Source: Tepidimicrobium sp. (GTDB lineage Bacteria > Bacillota > Clostridia > Tissierellales > Tepidimicrobiaceae). Taken from it: a DNA stretch of 5,265 nucleotides. This document shows, in pieces, positions 1 through 5,140 of the stretch. The position numbers and the translations under genes were made by a program. Positions within the stretch are counted from its first letter, which is position 1. Each line of letters begins with the position of its first letter. A model generated the notes under the pieces. It was given only the letters and a program-made list of their open reading frames with translations, was not told the origin of the DNA and made no database searches. Where the stretch lies: positions 1-5,265 of the forward strand of contig DUNJ01000099.1 of assembly GCA_012839395.1 (NCBI GenBank), given 5' to 3'.

Positions 1-12
1 ATTACTATTTAA

Positions 13-96
13 CTACCTTAAAGCTATATGTCCTAAAGATATAATGGATATAAGAAACATCATCACACCTAATAGGTATATTGGATCAAGCTTCAT
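13..96 (-). CDS. Small single-helix membrane protein, 27 aa, function unknown
   Basis: I do not recognise this gene. The ORF starts MKLDPIYLLG and is 27 residues long, with one hydrophobic stretch (about residues 6-24) ending in HIALR, so it would be a single-pass membrane peptide. Its support is mostly the translation signal: AGGAGG at 106-111, 9 nt before the ATG and embedded in a longer purine run, plus a promoter-like pair at 134-162. It stands apart from the membrane ORF at 202-684 by about 105 nt. KdpF, another tiny membrane protein, was considered, but the sequence does not resemble it. It could also be the N-terminal stub of a larger permease ended by the TAG at 13-15, because the 'LDPIYLLG' opening followed by a helix resembles transporter N-termini; this is only a guess. 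The start is well supported, the function is not. Confidence 0.45.
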   Translation of the reverse strand: MKLDPIYLLGVMMFLISIISLGHIALR

Positions 97-133
97 AACC
101 AAAGCCCTCCTCCCATGAAATATTGTTCTTGTC

Positions 134-162
134 ACTATATACTGAATGCAGCTTAAATACAA
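134..162 (-). promoter_or_regulatory. Candidate sigma-70-type promoter for the 27-aa ORF
   Basis: On the minus strand a -35 TTGTAT (157-162) and a -10 TATAGT (134-139) are separated by exactly 17 nt. This would start RNA near position 127, about 31 nt before the ATG at 96 and upstream of its AGGAGG. Motif match and geometry are the only evidence, and in AT-rich DNA such pairs also occur by chance. Confidence 0.4.
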
Positions 163-183
163 TCGTGAACTAACCTTCATGAT

Positions 184-209
184 ATATCTAATATAGTTGG
201 CTTAGATAT
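184..209. repeat. 8-bp inverted repeat at the end of the four-helix membrane ORF
   Basis: ATATCTAA at 184-191 and TTAGATAT at 202-209 are perfect inverted repeats around a 10-nt loop. The right arm contains the TAA stop of the 202-684 ORF. There is no T-run on either side, so this is not a convincing intrinsic terminator. It lies about 20 nt upstream of the -35 of the small-ORF promoter, so it might be an operator or a weak mRNA 3' structure. An AT-rich chance dyad is also possible. Confidence 0.3.
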
Positions 210-684
210 TATCAGACATCCTTTTATAGATTTCAATTACTGATACTATTAAAATTATTGATACGCCTACTGGCACTAGTATATCTAAAGGAATTGGCTG
301 AATAAAATACTTTGGATTTATTATTCGTTTTAAAATTGATTCCTTAAATGTCATTATAGCTAGCATAAGTAATATGGAAATTGTCCAGTTCTTACTTATA
401 TCTCGCATCTGTATCCTTTGCCAGAAGGCGGTATAGGAGGACATCGATGATGTTTTTTGATTTTCTTTCCTCGAAGCAGGAACCAATATAATTGCCACAA
501 TATTAGCCATTATAAAATTATCTAAGATAATTTTAAAGTCCAGTAAATAGTTAGATATATCTTCACCTATTAACCACATAAGCAAAGAGACTATAAATAA
601 TGTGGATAAATATCTTTGAATAAGGCCTATCACCTTATAAGTTCTATTCTTACTTGATTCATATTCTGTGAAATTAATTGGCAA
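202..684 (-). CDS. Hypothetical four-helix membrane protein, probably the 3' part of a frameshifted PadR-partner gene
   Basis: This is a 160-residue ORF with a nominal TTG start at 684. It has four hydrophobic segments: about residues 25-40, 52-70, 100-117 and 131-153. A polar loop (about 71-99) separates the two helix pairs, and it ends in a charged tail. No enzymatic motif is visible. The start is poor: there is no ATG and no Shine-Dalgarno, and an in-frame TGA lies 15 nt upstream. Its first codons overlap, in another frame, a short ORF (630-767) that reads like the end of the soluble helical domain of a PadR-associated protein. Adding one T to the TTTT run at about 684-687 joins the two as ...YVKFLPINFTEYESS.... 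I therefore read it as the membrane half of a helical-domain-plus-membrane protein that has suffered a one-base deletion. An independent gene with a weak TTG start cannot be excluded. Confidence 0.5.
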   Translation of the reverse strand: MPINFTEYESSKNRTYKVIGLIQRYLSTLFIVSLLMWLIGEDISNYLLDFKIILDNFIMANIVAIILVPASRKENQKTSSMSSYTAFWQRIQMRDISKNWTISILLMLAIMTFKESILKRIINPKYFIQPIPLDILVPVGVSIILIVSVIEIYKRMSDNI

Positions 685-767
685 AATTTTACATAATCAT
701 TTCCAATTATTGCACTCATATCTTTATTTTCACCTTGAGCTTGCAGCATCATATCCATAAGTTTCAT
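630..767 (-). pseudogene. Remnant of a PadR-associated helical (DUF1048/HAAS-like) protein, C-terminal part
   Basis: This 45-codon ORF opens MKLMDMMLQAQGENKD and continues ...IIGNDYVKFC.... The pattern (a helix, then 'GxDxxxFC') resembles the C-terminal end of the short helical proteins usually encoded right behind padR genes in Firmicutes (DUF1048/HAAS-like); this is from memory of the family, not a search. The N-terminal half of such a protein is absent. After about residue 29 the frame drifts into unrelated residues and stops, while the membrane sequence that would naturally follow continues in the neighbouring frame (202-684). A GGAG lies 3 nt before the ATG, but in this context it falls within former padR codons and is probably fortuitous. 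I treat it as the middle piece of a broken padR-partner locus. Confidence 0.5.
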
Positions 768-834
768 GATCTCCTACAATCTTTAATATACATCCTTCAA
801 GTAATCCTTTTAATATTTGTGTTGTATTAGCCAA
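730..834 (-). pseudogene. PadR-family transcriptional regulator, N-terminal remnant
   Basis: From a TTG at 834 the sequence reads as a classic PadR N-terminus: ...TQILKGLLEGCILKIVGDHETYGY, the first helices of the winged-helix DNA-binding domain, where 'LLKGxLExxIL' and 'YGYEI' are hallmarks. After YGY the expected E(I/L) is lost; the frame gives DAASSR and stops at 730, so only 34 of roughly 100-110 residues remain. The recognition helix, wing and dimerisation helix are missing and the product cannot be functional. I prefer the TTG over the in-frame ATG at 858 because AGGTGG lies about 4 nt before the TTG, no ribosome site precedes the ATG, and family members begin at about this point. It overlaps the partner-protein remnant (630-767) in another frame. 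PadR proteins normally repress their own operon; a promoter with a dyad lies just upstream. Confidence 0.65.
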
Positions 835-871
835 TCTACCACCTACTCTGTATTGCATAATAGTTAATTAT

Positions 872-900
872 GGTATAACTTTGCTACTATGTAATGCCAA
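872..900 (-). promoter_or_regulatory. Candidate promoter of the padR remnant
   Basis: The minus strand has TTGGCA (895-900) and TATACC (872-877) with a 17-nt spacer. The predicted RNA start near 865 leaves a leader of about 31 nt to the TTG at 834, with AGGTGG in between. The -35 lies inside a dyad (885-906), the layout expected for an autoregulated padR promoter. The -10 matches the consensus at only four of six positions. Confidence 0.4.
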
Positions 901-906
901 GTAGTA
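885..906. promoter_or_regulatory. Possible PadR operator (imperfect dyad)
   Basis: TACTA at 885-889 and TAGTA at 902-906 form the outer arms of a 22-bp imperfect palindrome with a 12-bp centre. It covers the -35 and the adjacent spacer of the padR promoter, where an autorepressor would be expected to bind. PadR-type operators are often short-armed dyads with an AT-rich centre. The evidence is position plus symmetry only, and the arms are short. Confidence 0.3.
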
Positions 907-1015
907 CTTTAGCCATTAAGGATTTGGTTATTGAACTTAAACAAACAAAATATAAAGGGGCTAATTTAAATCTTTTTAAGGTCTTATCCCTATAAGGCCA
1001 CATAACCTACAAGTG

Positions 1016-1158
1016 ATGTATAGATTGAAGCTAAGAAGAAATAAGCACTTAAAACCAAAAGGACAAAATAAAAAATGCTAGGAACTTCAATCCGGCAAAG
1101 AGATCCTAATGTATTAAAAAGAAAAGATTTCGGCCATTGGGAAGCAGATTTAGTACTA
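1016..1158 (+). pseudogene. IS30-family transposase fragment, frameshifted and truncated
   Basis: Two plus-strand reading frames together resemble the middle of an IS30-family transposase. The first (1016-1078) reads YRLKLRRNKHLKPKGQNKK, a basic segment like that just before the catalytic core. The second (from 1072, shifted by two bases) reads LGTSIRQRDPNVLKRKDF, then GHWEADLV. 'SI..R...V..R..FGHWE.D.V' is the signature around the first catalytic Asp of the IS30 DDE domain. The frames are broken relative to each other by a stop (TAG at 1079-1081). The match ends just after the first catalytic Asp, where the operon terminator begins, so the second Asp and the Glu are absent. No terminal inverted repeat was found. 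It is a dead scrap, on the opposite strand to the surrounding genes, and marks an old insertion or rearrangement at the end of the redox operon. Confidence 0.65.
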
Positions 1159-1159
1159 C

Positions 1160-1186
1160 AAAAAAAGGACCTATAATAGGTCCTTT
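1160..1186 (-). terminator. Intrinsic terminator after rnfD
   Basis: AAAGGACCT (1164-1172) and AGGTCCTTT (1178-1186) pair as a perfect 9-bp stem with a 5-nt loop. On the minus strand the stem runs into seven consecutive T (complement of A 1160-1166), a textbook Rho-independent terminator. It starts 8 nt after the rnfD stop codon, so the operon ends here. On the plus strand the stem is followed by only a weak T-rich stretch, so it is mainly for minus-strand transcripts. Confidence 0.9.
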
Positions 1187-1193
1187 CTTCTAT

Positions 1194-2135
1194 CTATATC
1201 TCTTTTGGTTCTAAGAATGCTAGATGTCTAGTAGCCTTATCTATAACTGGAACGAATGCATTCATTATAAGTATTGAGAAGGCTACCCCCTCTGTAGGTG
1301 GTAAAAATACCCTTATTATCACTACCAATATTCCGATTGCTACTCCAAATATTAACTTCCCACTTGAGGTGATGGGGGCCGTAACCCAATCGGTTGCCAT
1401 AAATAGTGCTCCTATCATCAATCCACCTGATAACAGATGGTATATTGGGTCCTGCCCCAATAAGAAGGCCATTATGGCCACCGTTCCAAGCATGGAAACT
1501 GGAACCCTCCAGTTTATGTGCCCTCTCTTATATAGATAGATGCCCCCTATTAACAATGCCAATGGTGAAGATTCAGAAAGGGCACCTCCCGGATATGCCA
1601 AGAACATTTCAAGGTAACCCGGCATCTCCATTCCCCCTCCAAGCATTGCCAAGGTGCTTGCCTTACTGACCGCATCTATGGTTCCTAGATTAGGAGCCTT
1701 AACGGCTATACCTGCAAATAGAGGTGCTAATAGTATCATAGCTACCCGGCCAAATAATGCAGGATTAAATCGATTCATCCCCAATCCTCCAACCAGTTCC
1801 TTTGCTACTCCTATGGCTATTATAGTAGCAAGTATGGCTGTTACAGGAGAAACTGTAGGTTGAAAGAGCAATGCTACAAATAATCCAGTTAGAACAGCGC
1901 TCCCATCCCTAAGGCTATGTTCTTTCCCCATCAGCTTTCGAAATACTACCTCCGTTAATGCTGCAGTCACCATACATGTAGCTATCAGCATGACTGCATA
2001 GGCTTTATAGAAATAAATAGATACAAGAGATATCGGTATTAATCCGATAATGACATCCCTCATAGCCGTATTTATAAATACCTCTTCCTTTAAAAAGGGG
2101 GCCGATGTTACAACCAATTTTCCCTTTTTAGCCAT
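1194..2135 (-). CDS. rnfD: RnfD/NqrB-family membrane flavoprotein subunit
   Basis: The product is an integral membrane electron-transfer subunit of the RnfD/NqrB family, which carries flavin and moves electrons within the membrane domain of Rnf and Na+-NQR complexes. Its 313 residues are close to the usual RnfD length and mostly hydrophobic. Family landmarks are SAPFLK (11-16), LRDGSAVLTGLFVALLFQP (75-93), GGLGMNRFNPALFGR (116-130), SPLALLIGGIYL (190-201) and, near the C-terminus, a GVAFSILIMNAFVPVID stretch (283-299). The region matching the covalent FMN attachment site (usually S-G-A-T) reads DAVSKASTLA (154-163), with Ser160 where Thr is normal. It starts at ATG 2135 with AGGAGG 8-9 nt upstream, 38 nt after rnfC. 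It is the last gene of the operon and a terminator follows at once, so rnfGEAB are not downstream. Family assignment is secure; the partners and physiological direction are inferred. Confidence 0.93.
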   Translation of the reverse strand: MAKKGKLVVTSAPFLKEEVFINTAMRDVIIGLIPISLVSIYFYKAYAVMLIATCMVTAALTEVVFRKLMGKEHSLRDGSAVLTGLFVALLFQPTVSPVTAILATIIAIGVAKELVGGLGMNRFNPALFGRVAMILLAPLFAGIAVKAPNLGTIDAVSKASTLAMLGGGMEMPGYLEMFLAYPGGALSESSPLALLIGGIYLYKRGHINWRVPVSMLGTVAIMAFLLGQDPIYHLLSGGLMIGALFMATDWVTAPITSSGKLIFGVAIGILVVIIRVFLPPTEGVAFSILIMNAFVPVIDKATRHLAFLEPKEI

Positions 2136-2173
2136 TTATGATCTCCTCCTTCGATATAATCTGTGCTGCCATA

Positions 2174-3499
2174 TCAATTACCCCTGCGAGCTAGCTCCAT
2201 CTTCTTGATTATTGGCTTTGCATGTCTAATAAATTCTAGAATTGGTCTATTGGAAGGACAGCTGTAAACGCAGATTCCACATTCCATACAATCCATTACA
2301 TTCCAAGCTTCCAATCCCTCGTAGTCTTCTACCTCAGCCAACATGCTTAGCTGATTGGGGTATAAGCGCATTGGGCATCTAGCTACACATTTTCCACACC
2401 TAACGCAGTTTTCATGGGGTTCTGAAGCCCTTACTATTTCAGATGGCAGTAGAAGTGCACCTGTACTATTTTTGATTATGGGGGCCTTCATGGAATGTTG
2501 TGCTCTACCGGTCATAGGCCCACCTAAAATTACAGTAGCATCGTTAAAGTCGGTGACGCCGCAATGATCAAATATATGTCCTACTGGGGTCCCTATTTTA
2601 ATCATAAAGTTACCTGGCTTTGGTATGGTAGGTCCACTTACGGTTACTACCCGTTCTATCAGCGGTTTGCCATAGACAACGGCCTCGTAAACTGCAACGG
2701 TCGTTCCAACATTTCGCACTATACAACCAACCTCTGCAGACCTGGCTCCCCTACGCACATCTTTTCCAGTAGTCGATTTAATCATAATGGATTTAAATCC
2801 TTGGGGATATTTAACTGCTAACGGTACTATTTCAAATAGATCATCGTCCTTGGTCCTCTCTTCAAGGGCTTCAATGGCATCCGGCTTATTAACTTCTATC
2901 CCTATTAGGCATTTCCTAGCTCCGATAACCGAACTAAGTATCCTTGCCCCTGCCACCAGCTCATCTGCTCGTTCCACCATAGTTCTATGGTCGCAGGTTA
3001 AAAATGGTTCACATTCAGCTCCATTTAACACAAGGTATTCTACCGGTTCCTTTGTATTCACGTTTATATGGGTTGGGAAGGATGCCCCGCCCATACCAAC
3101 TATACCAGCCTGATGGATAGCCTCTATTATCTCCTCTCTTGTCATATCCTCAGGATTTCGCTTAATGGTCGGTTTAAACTCTTGATCTTCTCCTTCAACC
3201 CGTATTATTATACTCTTTGCATCTTCCCCAGTACAGTAGGGTAAAACCTCTATCTCCTCAACTACACCATTTACGCTGGAATGGATCGGCGCACTAAAGA
3301 ATTCGGAGGAATCACCAATCTTTTGTCCCACCTCTACCCTGTCCCCAACTTTTACTAACGGTTCACAAGGATCCCCAAAGGATTGGTGCATGGGAATGAC
3401 AACCCTATCGGGGGTGGGCATCTTTTCTATCTCTTTGTCATCGGTAAAACTCTTGAAATGGGGTACATTTGCCCCTCCCTTAAAAGATTTAACAGCCAT
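2174..3499 (-). CDS. rnfC: RnfC-family iron-sulfur/flavin electron-entry subunit
   Basis: RnfC is the cytoplasmic, membrane-associated subunit of Rnf that exchanges electrons with NADH through FMN and Fe-S clusters. The 441-residue product has the expected order. First is a barrel-sandwich (lipoyl-like) N-domain (about 30-100; VKVGDRVEVGQKIGD, then PIHSSVNGVV). Then comes a nucleotide/FMN-binding domain with GMGGASFPTHIN (135-146) and LNGAECEPFLTCDHR (158-172). An SLBB-like segment (about 262-330) follows, and finally two ferredoxin-type motifs, C365-x2-C368-x2-C371-x3-C375-P and C404-x2-C407-x2-C410-x3-C414-P. Differences from ordinary RnfC are seen at the FPT loop (GAS instead of GAG) and after YPQG (FKSIMIKSTTGKDVRRGARS, where gEkqLI...GrevPsg is usual). 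The ATG directly follows the TAG of the upstream Fe-S gene (TAGATG) with AGGTGG about 5 nt before it, so translation is probably coupled. Subunit identity is firm; the electron partner (NADH or other) is not. Confidence 0.92.
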   Translation of the reverse strand: MAVKSFKGGANVPHFKSFTDDKEIEKMPTPDRVVIPMHQSFGDPCEPLVKVGDRVEVGQKIGDSSEFFSAPIHSSVNGVVEEIEVLPYCTGEDAKSIIIRVEGEDQEFKPTIKRNPEDMTREEIIEAIHQAGIVGMGGASFPTHINVNTKEPVEYLVLNGAECEPFLTCDHRTMVERADELVAGARILSSVIGARKCLIGIEVNKPDAIEALEERTKDDDLFEIVPLAVKYPQGFKSIMIKSTTGKDVRRGARSAEVGCIVRNVGTTVAVYEAVVYGKPLIERVVTVSGPTIPKPGNFMIKIGTPVGHIFDHCGVTDFNDATVILGGPMTGRAQHSMKAPIIKNSTGALLLPSEIVRASEPHENCVRCGKCVARCPMRLYPNQLSMLAEVEDYEGLEAWNVMDCMECGICVYSCPSNRPILEFIRHAKPIIKKMELARRGN

Positions 3500-4345
3500 C
3501 TAATCCACCTCTTTTTCTTCAATCTCTTGTTCCATAGCTTCTAAATCAGCATCCTCATCCTGTCCAGGCGGTACATAACAGAATGGTGCCTTGTCGTGCT
3601 TGTTTCGCACTTCTTCCGCTTTCCTTCCATACTTACGGGAGTGCAAAAAGTTGAATCCAATGATCAACCCTGCAGCTAATAATGCTGTAGGACGTATTGG
3701 CATAGCATCGAAAGCCTGAAGTGTAATTGGAACATCCGGATTAGATGATAATCCGTATACTTCAGGTTTTTCATCCAATATAGCCACTACTCGCTGCCCA
3801 CCAAATTGACAATCTCCATACAGATTGGCATCGGCAAAACCCTTGTTTTGTAATTCCTTGACCCGTCTATCGGCATAATCTAATATTTCGCTTCTTGGTC
3901 CAAACCGAATAGCATTCTCTGGACAGGCTTCACTACATATAGGTGTTTCACCCTTACTGTAGCGCTCAGCACATAAAGTGCATTTTTCCATATATCCACT
4001 TGCCTTATCGTATGTAATGGCATTATATGGACAGTTTTTAGCACAGTAGTTACAACTAATACATAGATCATGATCGATTACAACCAGTCCATCCTCATTC
4101 TTGTGGCAAGCCCCTGTAGGGCAGGACATTACACAGGAAGCATCCGTACAATGAAGACAGGCATTTTTATAGTATATTCTCCTTTGTTTGCCATTTGCAT
4201 CCTCTTCTGTCTTTCTCTCTATGATATCGGTACGCAAAATATTTGGGTTTAAATCGTATGCTTTTGTACAGGCAGCGGTACATGCTTCGCAACCTATACA
4301 ACGGGCACAATCTACTAGCATGGTCAATGCATCTCTATCACCCAT
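3500..4345 (-). CDS. Membrane-anchored four-[4Fe-4S] electron-transfer subunit, FdnH/DmsB type
   Basis: This 281-residue protein is the electron-wire subunit type found with molybdopterin enzymes (formate dehydrogenase FdnH, DmsB, PsrB) and with HybA. All 16 cluster cysteines are present: C16/C19/C22/C26, C63/C66/C71/C75, C95/C98/C101/C105 and C122/C125/C137/C141. Cys13 is extra. A C-terminal helix (about 217-235, IRPTALLAAGLIIGFNFLH) resembles the FdnH anchor and is followed by a basic patch (SRKYGRKAEEVRNK) and an acidic tail. The positive-inside rule puts the tail in the cytoplasm and the Fe-S domain outside. It has no signal peptide, so export would need a Tat-targeted partner, in keeping with tatAC just upstream. 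The start is ATG 4345, 9 nt after AGGAGG; an in-frame TTG at 4393 adds 16 unlikely residues. No catalytic subunit is in the window, so its substrate (formate is one candidate) is unknown. Confidence 0.87.
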   Translation of the reverse strand: MGDRDALTMLVDCARCIGCEACTAACTKAYDLNPNILRTDIIERKTEEDANGKQRRIYYKNACLHCTDASCVMSCPTGACHKNEDGLVVIDHDLCISCNYCAKNCPYNAITYDKASGYMEKCTLCAERYSKGETPICSEACPENAIRFGPRSEILDYADRRVKELQNKGFADANLYGDCQFGGQRVVAILDEKPEVYGLSSNPDVPITLQAFDAMPIRPTALLAAGLIIGFNFLHSRKYGRKAEEVRNKHDKAPFCYVPPGQDEDADLEAMEQEIEEKEVD

Positions 4346-4354
4346 ATTTATATT

Positions 4355-4360
4355 CCTCCT
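4355..4360 (-). promoter_or_regulatory. Ribosome binding site fixing the Fe-S gene start
   Basis: A perfect AGGAGG lies 9 nt upstream of ATG 4345. It falls inside the 16-codon extension that a TTG start at 4393 would give, and that TTG has no comparable site. It therefore decides for the 281-residue product, which begins directly before the first cysteine cluster as in related proteins. Confidence 0.75.
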
Positions 4361-4406
4361 CTCACAATATACGAAGTTCATTAAACCTTCCAATCATCCC
4401 GTTATT

Positions 4407-5129
4407 CTACCGAGTTTTTCTCTTTCTAAATTGAATAAATCTAACCAACAATATCCCAATTTCATATAGAATCCATAAAGGAATTAAGACCATTAATTGT
4501 GAAATAGCATCTGGCGGAGTGATGACTGCTGCAATTATAGCAAGTCCTATTATCACATATCCTCTTAATTTGCTTAAAAGAGCGGCATTTACCATATTCA
4601 TACTTCCTAAGATTATGAATAATAATGGCAGCTGAAAGACTACTCCAAATACTAATAGAAACTTTGTTGCGAACGATATGTATTCCGTTACTGTGAACAT
4701 TGGTATTAGATCAGATGTAGCAAATTGTAGGAAGAATTTTATAGTAAATGGAAAAGCAACCTTGTATGAAAATAGAACGCCTAGTGCAAACATAAATAGC
4801 ATGGCAAAGACCATTGGAACAAATACCCGCTTCTCATTTTTGTATAACGCCGGTAGGATATAGGCAAAGAACTGGGCAACAAATACAGGCATAGCTAATA
4901 CCACCCCACAGAGGATTGCTATCCTTATATTTGCCATCAACGCTTCGGTGGGATTTATATAGATCAGCTCAATCCGCCCTGCTGGAAGCAATAGCAACCT
5001 CCTTATATCGTCAACAAATACAAAGCTAATGATCGTTGCTATTGCAAGTGCAACTAAGCATGTTATTATTCTTCTCCTTATCTCCTCTAAATGTAATATA
5101 ATAGTAGATTTTTTTATATCATCTTTCAC
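4407..5129 (-). CDS. tatC: Twin-arginine translocase subunit TatC
   Basis: TatC is the polytopic receptor of the Tat pathway; it binds the twin-arginine signal and recruits TatA to export folded, cofactor-loaded proteins. The 240-residue product has six membrane segments and the family marks in order: HLEEIRRR (13-20), NPTEALMANIRIA (59-71), PALYKNEKR (93-101, with Glu99 equivalent to E. coli Glu103), TEYISFATKFLLVFGVVFQLPLLF (148-171) and TPPDAISQLMVLIPLWILYE (204-223). Gln166 stands where E. coli has Glu170. It starts at a GTG (5129) with AGGTG 8 nt upstream, overlapping the TatA stop codon; the gap to the preceding gene is 11 nt. Length is normal for Gram-positive TatC. Lying between a tatA-like gene and a redox Fe-S gene, it probably serves export of the operon's own metalloenzyme, though general use by the cell is possible. 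Confidence 0.95.
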   Translation of the reverse strand: MKDDIKKSTIILHLEEIRRRIITCLVALAIATIISFVFVDDIRRLLLLPAGRIELIYINPTEALMANIRIAILCGVVLAMPVFVAQFFAYILPALYKNEKRVFVPMVFAMLFMFALGVLFSYKVAFPFTIKFFLQFATSDLIPMFTVTEYISFATKFLLVFGVVFQLPLLFIILGSMNMVNAALLSKLRGYVIIGLAIIAAVITPPDAISQLMVLIPLWILYEIGILLVRFIQFRKRKTR

Positions 5130-5140
5130 AATCGATACAC

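Noticed and set aside
835..858. Start of the PadR remnant at the in-frame ATG 858
   Set aside because: No Shine-Dalgarno precedes it and it lies only a few bases after the predicted RNA start; AGGTGG sits before the TTG at 834, which also fits the family N-terminus.
894..995. Plus-strand 33-codon ORF (MPSSTLAIKDLVIELKQ...)
   Set aside because: It has no ribosome binding site, no family resemblance I can name, and its start overlaps the padR promoter region; probably chance.
980..999. Hairpin GGTCTTAT-CCCT-ATAAGGCC
   Set aside because: The stem is short with one G-T pair and no T-run follows on either strand, so it is not a convincing terminator; left as unexplained.
2129..2173. 14-codon ORF between rnfC and rnfD (MAAQIISKEE...)
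   Set aside because: It lacks its own ribosome site, overlaps the rnfD start, and merely reads through the rnfD Shine-Dalgarno; most likely fortuitous.
4346..4393. 16-codon N-terminal extension of the Fe-S protein from a TTG at 4393
   Set aside because: The TTG lacks a good ribosome site, while ATG 4345 has a perfect AGGAGG at 9 nt; the extension has no signal-peptide or twin-arginine character.
1406..4863. Several plus-strand ORFs of 60-108 codons opposite rnfD, rnfC, the Fe-S gene and tatC, and a minus-strand 63-codon ORF at 3880-4071
   Set aside because: They are antisense or alternate-frame shadows of well-supported genes, with no ribosome sites and compositions that mirror the opposite coding frame.
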